A stretch of 64,000 bases of DNA, taken from contig NZ_JAIOAP010000007.1 in the NCBI RefSeq assembly GCF_021190915.1, forward strand, positions 186,001 to 250,000, written 5' to 3'. Below the pieces are notes generated by a model. It searched no databases, was not told the origin of the DNA, and saw nothing but the letters and a program-made list of their open reading frames with translations. The DNA comes from Cohnella silvisoli (GTDB lineage: Bacteria > Bacillota > Bacilli > Paenibacillales > Paenibacillaceae). A program made the position numbers and the translations under genes. Below, piece after piece: positions 47,322 through 56,151 of this stretch. Position 1 is the stretch's first letter. The number at the start of each line of letters is the position of its first letter.

Positions 47322-47854
47322 AATTCTGTTGCCTCCCCGATTTTTAAGTACTATCATTTCTGCCATACCTGATTTCTAAGCAATTTTTAAACATTGCAAA
47401 ATTGCAAATATTGAAAAATTGCAAAATTATTATTCCCCCAAAATTTCACCTCACAAATTATAATCAACTCGTTTGTTTTTGAAATTTGCTGGAACAAAAA
47501 AATATTACTATATATTATTCGGATTCTGCAATGAGAGATATTGGCAGTGTCAGATATTATTACACGTAACGTGATTAGTAATAACTCATAAATGACAGAA
47601 AACGCTTACTTTATTGTTTAATAATCAAATTTCCCGTATAAACATTCATATTATATGATTGAAATGTAAATTCGCTTTTTACAATTTGAAAATACGTTCA
47701 TAACATATACAAAATTTGGATTAAAAGGATTCGTACCGGAAATTAAATTAGTACGAAATTAACTAAATTGTTAAAATGTCTATGAAAGCGTTATACATTA
47801 TAAAAAATCCCCCTAAAACGACTCTATATGTCGGTTCGGAGGACGTTTTCCAGC
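47322..47854. promoter_or_regulatory. 533-base AT-rich non-coding region upstream of oppA
   Basis: No credible gene on either strand. Near oppA, ATTGCAAA is repeated at about 47392, 47400 and 47417. Cre-like sites are seen at 47594 (13 of 15) and 47782 (14 of 15, ATGAAAGCGTTATAC). The base composition is much more AT-rich than the flanks, as expected for a complex promoter region, for example one controlled by nutrient regulators such as CodY, though I found no clear CodY box. Confidence 0.5.
47806..47846 (-). terminator. Terminator of the O-methyltransferase gene
   Basis: Minus-strand stem pairing TCCTCC and CGAC with GTCG and GGGGGA (with G-U and internal mismatch), followed by six T. Confidence 0.55.
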
Positions 47855-48502
47855 CTAAATTTTCCTAAATTGTTTAACCCTCGCTAAAGCCAGCCCATCA
47901 TAGGCAGGGAGATGTACCCCGAGCAACCTGGAATCTTGCGCAATAAGACGATTAAATTGTCTCATAGCAAGTACAGACGGTCCTTGCTTGCTGTCGTCCG
48001 TCGTCTTTCCTCGCAGAAGCGTGTTATCGGCCGCTATGATTGCCCCTTCATTCGCAAGCTGAATGCACGCTTCTAAATAATGGGGATAATTCTCTTTGTC
48101 CGCATCGATGAAGAAGAAGTCAAAACGCTTTTCCTGGGAAATGAGCTTCTCTAAACTTTCCGAAGCATCCCCCACTAAATATTCAACGCGATCTCCCAAT
48201 CCCGCAGCCGTCAAATTCGCTTTGGCAATGTCCGCGTATTCCTGGTGCAGTTCCAATGACAATAACTTCCCGTCATCCGTCAGTCCTCGCGCCAAACATA
48301 TTCCGCTGTACCCGCCTAATGCTCCGATTTCCAGAACTAAACGCGCCTTCGATATTGTAGTAAGAAAGGTCAACAAACGGCCATACCCTGGAGCAACCGA
48401 AATTTCCGGCATCTCCGCGCTTCGGATGACTTCGCCTACCCGTTCCAATTCAGGATCCCTGCTATATAAGTCATCGAAATATTGATCAGGCGACACTCCC
48501 AT
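47855..48502 (-). CDS. Class I SAM-dependent O-methyltransferase (COG4122)
   Basis: 215 residues. The SAM-binding EIGALGGYSGICLA, the metal/substrate region FFIDADKENYPHYLEA and IIAADNTLLRG match the catechol/caffeoyl-CoA-like O-methyltransferase family. It transfers methyl from SAM to a small hydroxylated or aromatic substrate, not identified. Monocistronic: a terminator follows and the next gene on the other side diverges. Confidence 0.9.
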   Translation of the reverse strand: MGVSPDQYFDDLYSRDPELERVGEVIRSAEMPEISVAPGYGRLLTFLTTISKARLVLEIGALGGYSGICLARGLTDDGKLLSLELHQEYADIAKANLTAAGLGDRVEYLVGDASESLEKLISQEKRFDFFFIDADKENYPHYLEACIQLANEGAIIAADNTLLRGKTTDDSKQGPSVLAMRQFNRLIAQDSRLLGVHLPAYDGLALARVKQFRKI

Positions 48503-48655
48503 AGATAACCACCTCCTTCCTTCATTTTACCACAACGTTTGTAAAAACCCCTTCATAAGAGCTATACTATTTTTTAGTTTACACTTTACACTGCGTTAAT
48601 CATTTAGGGCGACCCTTCATAACAATTGGCCCATATAGAGAAAGGAAGTTTTGGC

Positions 48656-50638
48656 ATGTTAGCGCAGTTGCAAACGGTTGCCCGCAAAGGACTTCAATTG
48701 TCCTTGCAAGGGCTGATCCTCTGGCCTTTCTGGGGGATCCTATTGCTCGCAGCATCCTTATTATACAAATTGAACGAGCTGGATCATCAATTCAACGTTG
48801 GCGGCATGAACCATTGGAAATGGGCTGTTAATCTGGGCGCCATACTGCTTGTTTCCTTCTGGACGTTATTCCTGGGACGCCGCTCGAGGGCGATCTCGCT
48901 CGCAATATTGGATTTGGTGCTTTCATTCCTCCTATTCGCGGACCTCATTTACTTCCGTTATTTCAAGGATTTCATTTCCGTACCCGTGCTTCTGCAAGCC
49001 GGACAGGTCGGCGAGCTGCAAGCCAGCATCTGGAGTCTCATTCAAGCGCAGGATTGGCTCCTATTCGCAGATATTCCCTTTGCCTTCGCGCTCGCGGGCT
49101 GGCTGTTATGGCGCAATCGCGCTGCACGGCGTTCCTCATCGTACGTCTCCCATTCGATAAAAACTCGCAAAGCTTTGTGGCGCAAGGCTATTCCGGCAAC
49201 ACTTGTATTCGCGTTAGGCTGGTCTCTTATTTATTACCCAGTTGAAGAGCAGAAAAACGGTTGGGCCCGCGGATTGTTCGTAGGCAACTGGTGGAACATC
49301 CCGATCTACAACGTGACTGGGCTGCTAGGTTTCCACGGTTACGACACATACCGTTACGCCAAAGAGCATTGGTTCGGCAAAGGGCTGTCCGATGAACAGG
49401 TTCAAGAGGCGAAAAACTGGTTTACCGAACGTCAGAAGCTGCAGAAGCAAATGGAGTCTGAACCTTTATTCGGAGATTATAAAGGAAAAAACGTGCTTAT
49501 TGTTCAAGCCGAGGCATTCCAGCAATTCGTTATCGGCCAGTCAATTGGAGGAGAGGAAATAACGCCGAACTTGAATAAGCTCATCGGGCAAAGCGTCTAT
49601 TTTCCGAATTTCTTTCACCAGACCGCGCAAGGCCGCACGTCGGACGCGGATCTCCTTACGAGTTGTTCCATTCACCCTCTGCCTACCGGCTCCGTCTTTA
49701 TCCGGTTCGCGGGCAACGAGTTCGATTGCGCGCCATCCATTCTGAAGGGCCAAGGCTATGATACAACGGTTCATCATGCATACGACGGCAGCTTCTGGAA
49801 TCGCAATAATATGTACCATAATATGGACTACGACCAATTTTACAATATTAAGGATTACACTATCGACGAACCGATCGGCTGGTCGCTCGGAGACCAATCC
49901 TTCTTTCGCCAAACGATCGAGCAACTGAAGGAACGCAAGAAATCGCCCTTCTATGCGTTAACGATAACGTTATCGAGCCACCATCCTTTTAAGCTCCCTT
50001 ACTCGAACCAGGAACTGAAAGTAGGGACTTTGCAAGGAACGATCATGGGTGATTATTTACAGGCTGCCCATTATGTCGATTCCGCCGTAGGCGAATTGGT
50101 CGAGAATCTTAAGGACGAAGGATTATGGGATAATACGGTGCTGCTTTTCTACGGCGATCATGATAACTCCGTTTATGACTGGAAGCTTTACGAGCAATTA
50201 TTCGGAAAGCCCGTATCGGATATCGATAAAGACCGTATCGTTAGGAAGGTCCCATTCTTCATCCATCTTCCCCACGATGAACATGCGGGAGTAGTGGACA
50301 AAGCTGTCGGCCAGATCGATACTACGCCTACCGTTATGCATTTGCTCGGAATTCCCGTTGATAATCGTTATCTCATGGGGGTGAGCATGTTATCGGAAGC
50401 ACCTAAGCCAGTCGTATTCCGCAACGGAGGTTTCACCGACGGCCAAGTTTACTTCGTTCCTAACAACGATGGAATCGCCGCTCACGGAACGTGTTATGCC
50501 TTATCCGCAGACGGCCCGACAACGACGGATTCCGCATCTTGCGCGGCAGGAGCGGACACGGCGAAGAAGGACCTCAGCATATCGGACCGGGTGATCGAGA
50601 ACAACCTGATTGCGAAGTTACGCGAAGAAGAGCAATAA
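48656..50638 (+). CDS. LtaS-type lipoteichoic acid synthase family protein
   Basis: 660 residues. Five N-terminal membrane helices (to about residue 200) anchor an extracellular sulfatase-fold domain. The metal-site Glu286 (QAEAFQQ), the nucleophile Thr328 in GRTSDAD, and FYGDHDN are visible. LtaS enzymes transfer glycerol-phosphate from phosphatidylglycerol to build lipoteichoic acid; paralogues act as primases or modify other polymers. The ATG at 48656 with AAAGGAAG seven bases upstream is preferred to a TTG at 48626. A strong terminator follows. Which paralogue it is cannot be told from sequence alone. Confidence 0.92.
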   Translation: MLAQLQTVARKGLQLSLQGLILWPFWGILLLAASLLYKLNELDHQFNVGGMNHWKWAVNLGAILLVSFWTLFLGRRSRAISLAILDLVLSFLLFADLIYFRYFKDFISVPVLLQAGQVGELQASIWSLIQAQDWLLFADIPFAFALAGWLLWRNRAARRSSSYVSHSIKTRKALWRKAIPATLVFALGWSLIYYPVEEQKNGWARGLFVGNWWNIPIYNVTGLLGFHGYDTYRYAKEHWFGKGLSDEQVQEAKNWFTERQKLQKQMESEPLFGDYKGKNVLIVQAEAFQQFVIGQSIGGEEITPNLNKLIGQSVYFPNFFHQTAQGRTSDADLLTSCSIHPLPTGSVFIRFAGNEFDCAPSILKGQGYDTTVHHAYDGSFWNRNNMYHNMDYDQFYNIKDYTIDEPIGWSLGDQSFFRQTIEQLKERKKSPFYALTITLSSHHPFKLPYSNQELKVGTLQGTIMGDYLQAAHYVDSAVGELVENLKDEGLWDNTVLLFYGDHDNSVYDWKLYEQLFGKPVSDIDKDRIVRKVPFFIHLPHDEHAGVVDKAVGQIDTTPTVMHLLGIPVDNRYLMGVSMLSEAPKPVVFRNGGFTDGQVYFVPNNDGIAAHGTCYALSADGPTTTDSASCAAGADTAKKDLSISDRVIENNLIAKLREEEQ

Positions 50639-50658
50639 CGGACGGCATCTTAACATAG

Positions 50659-50707
50659 AAACGCGGCGATCGCTTTCCTGACAAAATCGGGAGGCGTCGC
50701 CGCGTTT
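50659..50707 (+). terminator. Terminator after the LTA synthase-like gene
   Basis: Eleven-base perfect arms (AAACGCGGCGA / TCGCCGCGTTT) around a large loop with a minor inner stem, followed by TCTTT. Confidence 0.75.
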
Positions 50708-50810
50708 TCTTTATTCAAAAACTTTGAAGCGATTATCAATCGGCTGTATAGCTGCGTTTTTAAGTGATCCGCCTTTTATGATTCGTCTTAACATTCCCAT
50801 CGAAAAAATA

Positions 50811-50837
50811 AAAAACCGTCGCGCTTGGCGACAGTTT
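50811..50837 (-). terminator. Terminator of the HesB-like/DUF1450 operon
   Basis: Arms CCGTCGC / GCGACAG with flanking A and T runs; on the minus strand seven T follow after GACGG. Confidence 0.8.
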
Positions 50838-50845
50838 CGGGGAAG

Positions 50846-51100
50846 TTAAGATTTTACGTACTTGCGTATTTTCTCAATCGCTTCGTCTTCCGTCGGTGCG
50901 GTGACGTATCGACCGTTAATGAATATAAAAGCATAACGAGAGCAGGGACCGCAATAAGATTTGCAAGCCACTTTAACTTCGGTTCCAGGCGCTAGCTTCT
51001 GCAATTTGGGCAACATCGACTTGACTCGCATATGCTTGCACTTGTCGCATATGCGGATATCATTCAACTGGGCTATCTGCCCGTTATCAGTGGTCTCCAT
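50846..51100 (-). CDS. DUF1450 (YuzB-like) family protein
   Basis: About 84 residues. CDKC near the N-terminus and CKSYCGPCSRYAFIFINGRYV match the DUF1450 family, small thioredoxin-fold-like proteins with conserved cysteines and no known role. The start at 51100 is preferred (AGGG seven bases upstream) over 51130. Its ATG lies 14 bases inside the end of the HesB-like gene in another frame, so the two are translationally coupled. A link with iron-sulfur or redox chemistry is suggested by cysteines and neighbour only. Confidence 0.85.
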   Translation of the reverse strand: METTDNGQIAQLNDIRICDKCKHMRVKSMLPKLQKLAPGTEVKVACKSYCGPCSRYAFIFINGRYVTAPTEDEAIEKIRKYVKS

Positions 51101-51389
51101 GATTGCCCTTGCTGGGATTCGTAATGACAAACCCTTCTTTAGGGAAATACAAGTAATCGATTTTGACGCCGTCCAGCAGCGGTTCCCCTTTGGTGAGAAC
51201 TACTTCGATATCCTTGTCCGTCGACACGACTTCGTCTTTATCGGTCGCTTGTCCCAAATCCATTCCGTAATGCGCATGGTCTCCGTGGCTATGCGTCACG
51301 AATACTTTCAATTTCTTGTCTGAGTTTTCCGGCTTGTCCAATTCACGGCGCAGCACATTGGCTGCGTTCCGGGTGATTTTACAATTCAT
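51087..51389 (-). CDS. HesB/IscA-like fold protein without the usual cysteines
   Basis: About 100 residues resembling the Fe-S biosynthesis (HesB/IscA) fold in its DGVKIDYLYFPKEGFVITNP ending region. The three cysteines of A-type scaffolds are absent: the end reads NPSKGNHGDH and only one Cys occurs near the N-terminus, so cluster carriage as in IscA is unlikely. It is histidine-rich instead (HSHGDHAHYG, NHGDH), which may bind metal. The ATG at 51389 has GGGAG 11 bases upstream. Coupled to the DUF1450 gene. Confidence 0.8.
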   Translation of the reverse strand: MNCKITRNAANVLRRELDKPENSDKKLKVFVTHSHGDHAHYGMDLGQATDKDEVVSTDKDIEVVLTKGEPLLDGVKIDYLYFPKEGFVITNPSKGNHGDH

Positions 51390-51442
51390 ATGGCGTTTCA
51401 CTCCCATCAGGTTCTCGTTCTATTGTAATGAAACGTTTTCCT

Positions 51443-51694
51443 TCATGCAAGATCGCTTTTCTTGCCCAACGTGTATTTGCGTTCCATGGCGCGCGCGTAC
51501 CAGCTTGCAGCAATCGCGGTAAAAGCGGCATCGTCGATAGGCATGAAAGGCATGAAGTCCGGCAATACCCAATAAAGCGCCACTGGTATAATAAAAATCA
51601 ACTTGTCCTTTAACGAAACGCGCTCCGAACGCAAAATATGCCAAACCCTGCCGGGAAGATGTCTCCATAATGCAATCCACGATCTGCGAGCCAT
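51443..51694 (-). CDS. DUF1232 (YkvA-like) small membrane protein
   Basis: About 83 residues. KLIFIIPVALYWVLPDFMPFMPIDD matches, over a shorter span, the DUF1232 motif with a hydrophobic helix followed by the P-D-x-x-P and DD signature. The start at 51694 is chosen because GGAGG lies eight bases before it. Another frame here (51420-51776) is a shadow. Role unknown. Confidence 0.75.
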   Translation of the reverse strand: MARRSWIALWRHLPGRVWHILRSERVSLKDKLIFIIPVALYWVLPDFMPFMPIDDAAFTAIAASWYARAMERKYTLGKKSDLA

Positions 51695-51760
51695 AAGCGG
51701 GGCCTCCATTCGATGTACGAGATCTTTTCATCAAGTTTACCCCACCCTGGCCCTTAAGAA

Positions 51761-52654
51761 TCATGTCGGCGCACAATCAAGAGCTTCTGCGAGAAGTCTC
51801 GCTATATCGTCGTACAATTCTTCGAAGCCATCAAGAGGGAGCGGATTATGGCCCCAGCCGGCCTCCACCGTGAATCCGGGCCTTTTAAACTGTGAGATGA
51901 ACCAATCCTTGTACCCCGCGTCGCTTCCTTCCAAGTAAACGGCGCGATAGCCGGATGCTACGGCCAAACTTTCAGCCCAACCCCGAGATTCCGCGGGTTC
52001 ATCGTTCCGATAGTTCCAATAAATCTCTTCTCCCTGCGTATGCAAAGCGATCACCGCATGGAAATCCGTCTCCTCCGTAAACTTCGCAAGCGCCGCAGCC
52101 TCCGGCTCGGACAATGGCCCTATGCCGCTGAAATCCCGCGGACCCGGCGCCGCTACCGCTCGTCGCTGACGCTCCTCCTCCCAATGCGCAGGAAATTGGT
52201 CGTTCAGGTCAACGCCTCTGGCATTAGCTTTCCATCGATGAAATCGACGCGAACCTCTATTCCATTGCAGCAAGTCCTTGAATAACGGATGTTTAGCGGA
52301 CATTCCTCTTTGAACAAGCTCAACCCCATCCGGATTAACCATCGGCACGATCCATAGACTGCATCGCGAGAATAAATCCTTAGCCGTTTTGCCCCAGAAG
52401 GGCAGCCGCCTTGCGCATGCATGAGCATAATCCTCCGCGAATCGCATGAGCAGGAGCGTCGTAATCCACTCGTTCGCATGGCAGGCCCCGTTGAAGTGCC
52501 ATCGGAATGGACCCGCTCCCAGCCGCAAGTAAGGGATCGGCTTTCCCAAGACGGTTCGCCCAATAGTCCCCGTAGTGATAAAGGGATATTTCCTTGATAA
52601 CCTTCTTATTTCCTTGCTGAGCAGCTCTGGGCTGTATTCTCCAGCCATTGCCAT
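51761..52654 (-). CDS. M14-family zinc carboxypeptidase, gamma-D-glutamyl-diaminopimelate peptidase type
   Basis: 297 residues. Zinc ligands HANE (His and Glu of HxxE) and a later His in IALHTQGEEIYW, substrate-binding NPDGVELV, and Glu in FTVEAGWGHNPL, the catalytic position. The family (spore ENP1-like and LysM-linked members) cleaves L-Ala-gamma-D-Glu-diaminopimelate peptides of peptidoglycan. No signal peptide or LysM domain is present, so cytoplasmic peptide recycling is likely. GGAGGG is six bases before the ATG. It stands alone on its strand. Confidence 0.88.
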   Translation of the reverse strand: MAMAGEYSPELLSKEIRRLSRKYPFITTGTIGRTVLGKPIPYLRLGAGPFRWHFNGACHANEWITTLLLMRFAEDYAHACARRLPFWGKTAKDLFSRCSLWIVPMVNPDGVELVQRGMSAKHPLFKDLLQWNRGSRRFHRWKANARGVDLNDQFPAHWEEERQRRAVAAPGPRDFSGIGPLSEPEAAALAKFTEETDFHAVIALHTQGEEIYWNYRNDEPAESRGWAESLAVASGYRAVYLEGSDAGYKDWFISQFKRPGFTVEAGWGHNPLPLDGFEELYDDIARLLAEALDCAPT

Positions 52655-52732
52655 GTCGATCCCTCCTGTACCCGCAGCGATTCTATTTGTGTATGAGCGT
52701 TTGAGCTAATATATGACCCCGTATCAACGAAA

Positions 52733-52782
52733 AAAGCCCGAGCGGGTCAGGTGTCGTTTGGACGCCTAACGCTCGAGCTTTG
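52733..52782. terminator. Terminator downstream of murI
   Basis: Arms GCCCGAGCG / CGCTCGAGC with an inner AGGTGTC/GGACGCCT stem; on the minus strand six T follow. On the plus strand GTTTGTTTTT follows, so it may work both ways. Confidence 0.75.
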
Positions 52783-52790
52783 TTTGTTTT

Positions 52791-53603
52791 TCAAGCCCCG
52801 ATATGGGGAACTTGCCATACGACCGGAGTCAATCGGATTTGCTCTCCCAGCCATGCTTGAGCAATATCTTGGAACTTCCGGGGATCGCCGCTGCAAAAAA
52901 ACTGATGCACCGGCACTTCACCTCTGCCGACTAATTCTTTGTTCACATGCAGTATCGTGCTTATTTCCCGCGCGGTTTCTTCGGCCGAGTTGATCAGGAC
53001 GACCTCCGAGCCCATCACCTCGGAAATGGTATCCGCCAGAAAAGGATAATGCGTACAGCCAAGAATAAGGCAATCCATCGTGGAATTTCTGAGCGGAAAC
53101 AGGGAATTCGATACGGTATCATACGTTTCCGAAGAGCTGAAATTCCCGTCTTCCACAAGCGGCACGAAGGATGGACAAGCGCGGCTAATGACCTCGACAC
53201 TAGGGGAAAGCCGCTTAAGCGCCGATTCATACGCGCCGCTCTTTATCGTCCCCTCCGTACCGATTACGCCCACGACGCCGGTCTTTGTCCTGCCTACCGC
53301 AGCGCGAGCCCCGGGATTTATGACTCCGACAACGGGCAGATCTACTCGACTCCGAATGTCCTCTAAAGCTACGGCAGTAGCCGTATTACATGCAATGACA
53401 ACCATTTTGGGTTTGTATTGAACAAGATAATCTACGATTTCACGTGTAAAAGTTATGACTTCTTCCGCATTTCTTGGTCCGTATGGTGTTCGCGCGGTGT
53501 CGCCGAAATACAATATTTTCTCTCGGGGAAGCTGTCGCATCACTTCTTTGACGACGGTCAGTCCGCCCACACCTGAGTCCAGGACTGCGATCGCTTGCTG
53601 CAC
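52791..53603 (-). CDS. murI: Glutamate racemase
   Basis: About 270 residues, the family length. Motifs: VLDSGVGGLTVVKE near the start, first catalytic Cys in VIACNTATAVAL, second in CLILGCTHYPFL. It makes D-glutamate for peptidoglycan. The frame runs up to a TTG at 53669, but the family N-terminus begins at about QQAIAVLDSG, so the GTG at 53603 is chosen; its ribosome site (GAAAG) is weak and the start is the least certain part. Confidence 0.92.
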   Translation of the reverse strand: MQQAIAVLDSGVGGLTVVKEVMRQLPREKILYFGDTARTPYGPRNAEEVITFTREIVDYLVQYKPKMVVIACNTATAVALEDIRSRVDLPVVGVINPGARAAVGRTKTGVVGVIGTEGTIKSGAYESALKRLSPSVEVISRACPSFVPLVEDGNFSSSETYDTVSNSLFPLRNSTMDCLILGCTHYPFLADTISEVMGSEVVLINSAEETAREISTILHVNKELVGRGEVPVHQFFCSGDPRKFQDIAQAWLGEQIRLTPVVWQVPHIGA

Positions 53604-53727
53604 GGAAACACCGCTTTCTTCATGTAATGATGAGGTCGATCCTTGATACTTTATGACATCGGAGCGCAAAAGGTACCTACATCTTAGCTCATATTCGGAC
53701 GAGGTTCAAGGAATATGACGGTATACG

Positions 53728-53759
53728 AAAACACCGTCCGGCGGGAGCGGACGATGTTT
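53728..53759 (-). terminator. Terminator of the DUF948-YtxH operon
   Basis: Twelve-base arms (AAACACCGTCCG / CGGACGATGTTT, one mismatch) with a seven-base loop; on the minus strand TTTTCG follows. Confidence 0.75.
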
Positions 53760-53783
53760 CGGACCGATGCGTATAATTTGGGA

Positions 53784-54134
53784 TTACAGCGCGGAAGAGT
53801 TATTCTCGATGTCATTTTCTTCCGTTGCGGCAACTTCCTTTATTTCTGCGGTTTCGCTGCTTTTACGGGAGCGAATATCCGTCACTAGGCGTCCGGTAGC
53901 TTGTTTGGCATCGGATACGAAGCTCGATGTCCGTTTGGCCAGCGACTGTACGGCAGTTCCGGCTTGCCTGCTTAAATCCGCCGTCTTCTCCCCGACTTTC
54001 TGAGCGGTATCGGCGATATCTCCGCGAAGTTCGCGGCCGGACTTAGGGGCGAATAATAACGCGGTTACCGCTCCGGTAATCGCGCCCGTCAGCGTTCCCC
54101 ACAAAAACGATTTAACGACTTTTTTGTTGGCCAT
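53784..54134 (-). CDS. YtxH-domain general stress protein
   Basis: 116 residues. An N-terminal glycine-rich helix (FLWGTLTGAITGAVTALLFAPKSGRELR) is the YtxH signature; the rest is charged and helical. Members are membrane-associated proteins of the general stress response with no known reaction. It starts seven bases after the DUF948 gene, as in the ytxG-ytxH pair of Bacillus subtilis. Confidence 0.9.
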   Translation of the reverse strand: MANKKVVKSFLWGTLTGAITGAVTALLFAPKSGRELRGDIADTAQKVGEKTADLSRQAGTAVQSLAKRTSSFVSDAKQATGRLVTDIRSRKSSETAEIKEVAATEENDIENNSSAL

Positions 54135-54140
54135 GCTTTT

Positions 54141-54641
54141 TCACTCTCCTTGAGATGGATCCGCACTCGGTCCCGGGCTGCTCTGACAACTTTCGGAGGA
54201 GGATTGGCCATTGCCGGTCCGACGTCTCCACAATGACCACAGGTTGCGGCCGAGTTCCGTTAAATCCGGCAGCTCGCAAGCTGTTTGATCACGATGTTCG
54301 GAAGGAACCGGACTCAAAGAAGTTAGGCGTTCACGGCATAAGACCGTAACGTGAGCCGCGGTTTGCGCAGCTGCCTGCACCGCTTCGCCGAGCGCTCGCG
54401 CCCCCTCCGCGAGCGTGGCGAATCCTTGCAGGCTTTGCCTTGAAACGGCAATGGCGTCACTGGCCTCATCCGCTAGTTTCGCGCATTGACGCAAAGAAAC
54501 TTCCGTTTCCTTGCCGAGAACTTTCACAGTTGCGTCCAGACGACTGAGCGACCGGCAAATTTTCGCGATGCCGATCACGCATGCTGCGGCAATCGCCAAC
54601 ACAGCCGCCGTAATCCCATAAGCCGCAATGTCCCATGCCAT
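54141..54641 (-). CDS. DUF948 (YtxG-like) membrane-anchored protein
   Basis: 166 residues. One N-terminal membrane helix (about 8-28) is followed by a long amphipathic coiled-coil region (LSRLDATVKVLGKETEVSLRQ) as in YtxG/DUF948 proteins, and a proline- and serine-rich tail. It is co-transcribed with the YtxH gene. Known partners are stress-induced; function undefined. Confidence 0.88.
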   Translation of the reverse strand: MAWDIAAYGITAAVLAIAAACVIGIAKICRSLSRLDATVKVLGKETEVSLRQCAKLADEASDAIAVSRQSLQGFATLAEGARALGEAVQAAAQTAAHVTVLCRERLTSLSPVPSEHRDQTACELPDLTELGRNLWSLWRRRTGNGQSSSESCQSSPGPSADPSQGE

Positions 54642-54747
54642 CCTTGATCCCTCCAGTTATCAGCTTAACCCGGGCGAATGCCCATGCGGTTTAATGACAG
54701 TATAAGAAGCAACAGCTTGTCTTGACACAGAAGACAGGCCAAAAAAA

Positions 54748-54780
54748 ACAGCCTTGCCGCAAAAAAGCAGCAAGGCCGTT
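54748..54780 (-). terminator. Terminator of the SufR-like regulator gene
   Basis: Arms CAGCCTTGCCGC / GCAGCAAGGCCG (G-U pairs) with an A6 loop; on the minus strand eight T follow. Confidence 0.85.
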
Positions 54781-54785
54781 AGATT

Positions 54786-55442
54786 TCAATTGTTTATAAG
54801 GTTTGCTTTAACAGGTCGTATCGCGTAGGTGCAACGAGCCCCTCCGTCTGCCAAACATTCCGTTCGTTCGACGCTTGCCCCCAGCAGTTGCTCGAACAGC
54901 TGTTGCTCGCAATGGCAAGCTTGTCGATACCGATTGGCCACTTGGGCGATCGGACAGTTATATTCATAAAGCACGAAAGTCCCGTCTTCCTCCGCCTCCA
55001 TCCATTCGGTCATATATCCGCCGGAGTTCTGAATGGAGCTAAGTTCGGACACTTTATCGGCAAGCGGCCTATCCAGCATTCGTTCCCGATAGCGAGATTC
55101 GAGCTTATCTTTCCTGCCTTGAAACATACGATCGATAACTTCTGACCCGCCCGTCTGCTCCTCCAACTCGCTTAACAAATCCAACGTCAGCTGCGGATAA
55201 TTTTTCGGAAAAAGGTCATCCGCTTGTTCCGTCAACGAATACCGGTATAGCGGCCTGCCCATAGCTTGCCGAACTAGGACGGAACGAATAAGGTTATCGC
55301 GTTCAAGCGAATGGATATGGCGACGTACCGCCATTTCGGTGATGCCCAGCTCCTTGGATAAATCGCTGATGCAGCAGTTTCCTTGCGTCTTGAGCAATTG
55401 AAGCAACTGGCGTCTCGTCGATATCTCTTGTTGCGGCAGCAT
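54786..55442 (-). CDS. SufR-like helix-turn-helix regulator with conserved cysteines (COG2345)
   Basis: 218 residues. An N-terminal winged helix (STRRQLLQLLKTQGNCCISD, then GITEMAVRRHIHSL) is followed by a C-terminal domain with Cys163 (YNCPI), Cys176, Cys178, Cys196 and Cys204. The spacing C163-C176-C204 resembles the iron-sulfur ligands of SufR, the repressor of suf genes. It probably senses an Fe-S cluster or oxidative state. No suf gene is close by, so its targets are elsewhere or include itself. The tail ends soon after CTYAIRP. Confidence 0.85.
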   Translation of the reverse strand: MLPQQEISTRRQLLQLLKTQGNCCISDLSKELGITEMAVRRHIHSLERDNLIRSVLVRQAMGRPLYRYSLTEQADDLFPKNYPQLTLDLLSELEEQTGGSEVIDRMFQGRKDKLESRYRERMLDRPLADKVSELSSIQNSGGYMTEWMEAEEDGTFVLYEYNCPIAQVANRYRQACHCEQQLFEQLLGASVERTECLADGGARCTYAIRPVKANLINN

Positions 55443-55572
55443 GAGCAGTCCCCCTCCTTATCCGGTACAATCTAGAACGTCCGAGTTAGTAATGTTATGG
55501 TTTATTGTAACGGAATCCGCACTATTCGTAAATTGCCGGATTTTAGGAAGGGAGTTAACGAGCTCATTTATT

Positions 55573-55995
55573 TTAGATTAACTCTTTGCGCAAATAAGCT
55601 TCAACTTGGTCGGAGAAGCCTAGCAGCACCCTCGGAAGCTCCGCTGTGAGAGGATGCAGCTCGCGTCTCGGCCAACGATCGTAATCCTGCACGAGCGTTT
55701 TGCGCAGCAAGACTAGACGGCGCAAAGGAGCCGCTACCTGATCGGTAATGACCCCTTCTTCCGCAATAATGTCTATAATGTCCTCATAGCTGCTCGCATC
55801 GCGCATAATGAATCCATCAATTAACGTATGACCGACATCCGTCGCGATTTCCGCAGCCAGATGGAGCGCGCGTTCTTGCGCCAAACCTTCGATCAAGTTG
55901 CCCGTCCAGGCTACCGTCGAAGCGGATAACGCTTGCGCGATTTCCGGAAGGCAAGCCAGCCTGGTACGAATGCTTTCGACGTTTACATCATACAT
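55573..55995 (-). CDS. DUF86 / HepT-like protein
   Basis: 140 residues, all-helical. The arrangement LAAEIATDVGHTLIDG and LRRLVLLRKTLVQDYDRW resembles DUF86 (HepT/YutE) proteins. Active HepT toxins have an R-x4-H-x-Y motif near the end; here the His position reads Gln (VQDYDR), so nuclease activity is doubtful. A matching MNT antitoxin gene is not adjacent. It follows a tiny membrane-protein gene and a Dabb gene on the same strand and may share their operon. AAGGGG precedes the ATG. Confidence 0.75.
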   Translation of the reverse strand: MYDVNVESIRTRLACLPEIAQALSASTVAWTGNLIEGLAQERALHLAAEIATDVGHTLIDGFIMRDASSYEDIIDIIAEEGVITDQVAAPLRRLVLLRKTLVQDYDRWPRRELHPLTAELPRVLLGFSDQVEAYLRKELI

Positions 55996-56013
55996 GGAAA
56001 GGTTGCCCCTTTG

Positions 56014-56148
56014 TTATTTCTTCTTGCGCCTGCCTCTTCGTTTTAACCAAACCGTCATTATGACGGCGCTTAACAAAATGACGACGATATAGGTCATCAT
56101 CTGGTAAACGTCGCCCATATTCGTCGGATCTTTCTCCACGAGCCTCAT
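56014..56148 (-). CDS. Small single-helix membrane protein, 44 residues
   Basis: Reading MRLVEKDPTNMGDVYQMM, then a hydrophobic helix (YIVVILLSAVIMTVWL) and a basic tail KRRGRRKKK. The ATG lies three bases after the stop of the Dabb gene (TAGAGGATG), suggesting coupled translation; an internal ATG after GAGAAAG is an alternative. The positive-inside rule puts the C-terminus in the cytoplasm. Function unknown. No family recognised. Confidence 0.6.
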   Translation of the reverse strand: MRLVEKDPTNMGDVYQMMTYIVVILLSAVIMTVWLKRRGRRKKK

Positions 56149-56151
56149 CCT

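Noticed and set aside
51420..51776. 118-residue minus-strand frame
   Set aside because: It overlaps the DUF1232 frame, which shows the family motif and a good ribosome site, so this frame is a shadow.
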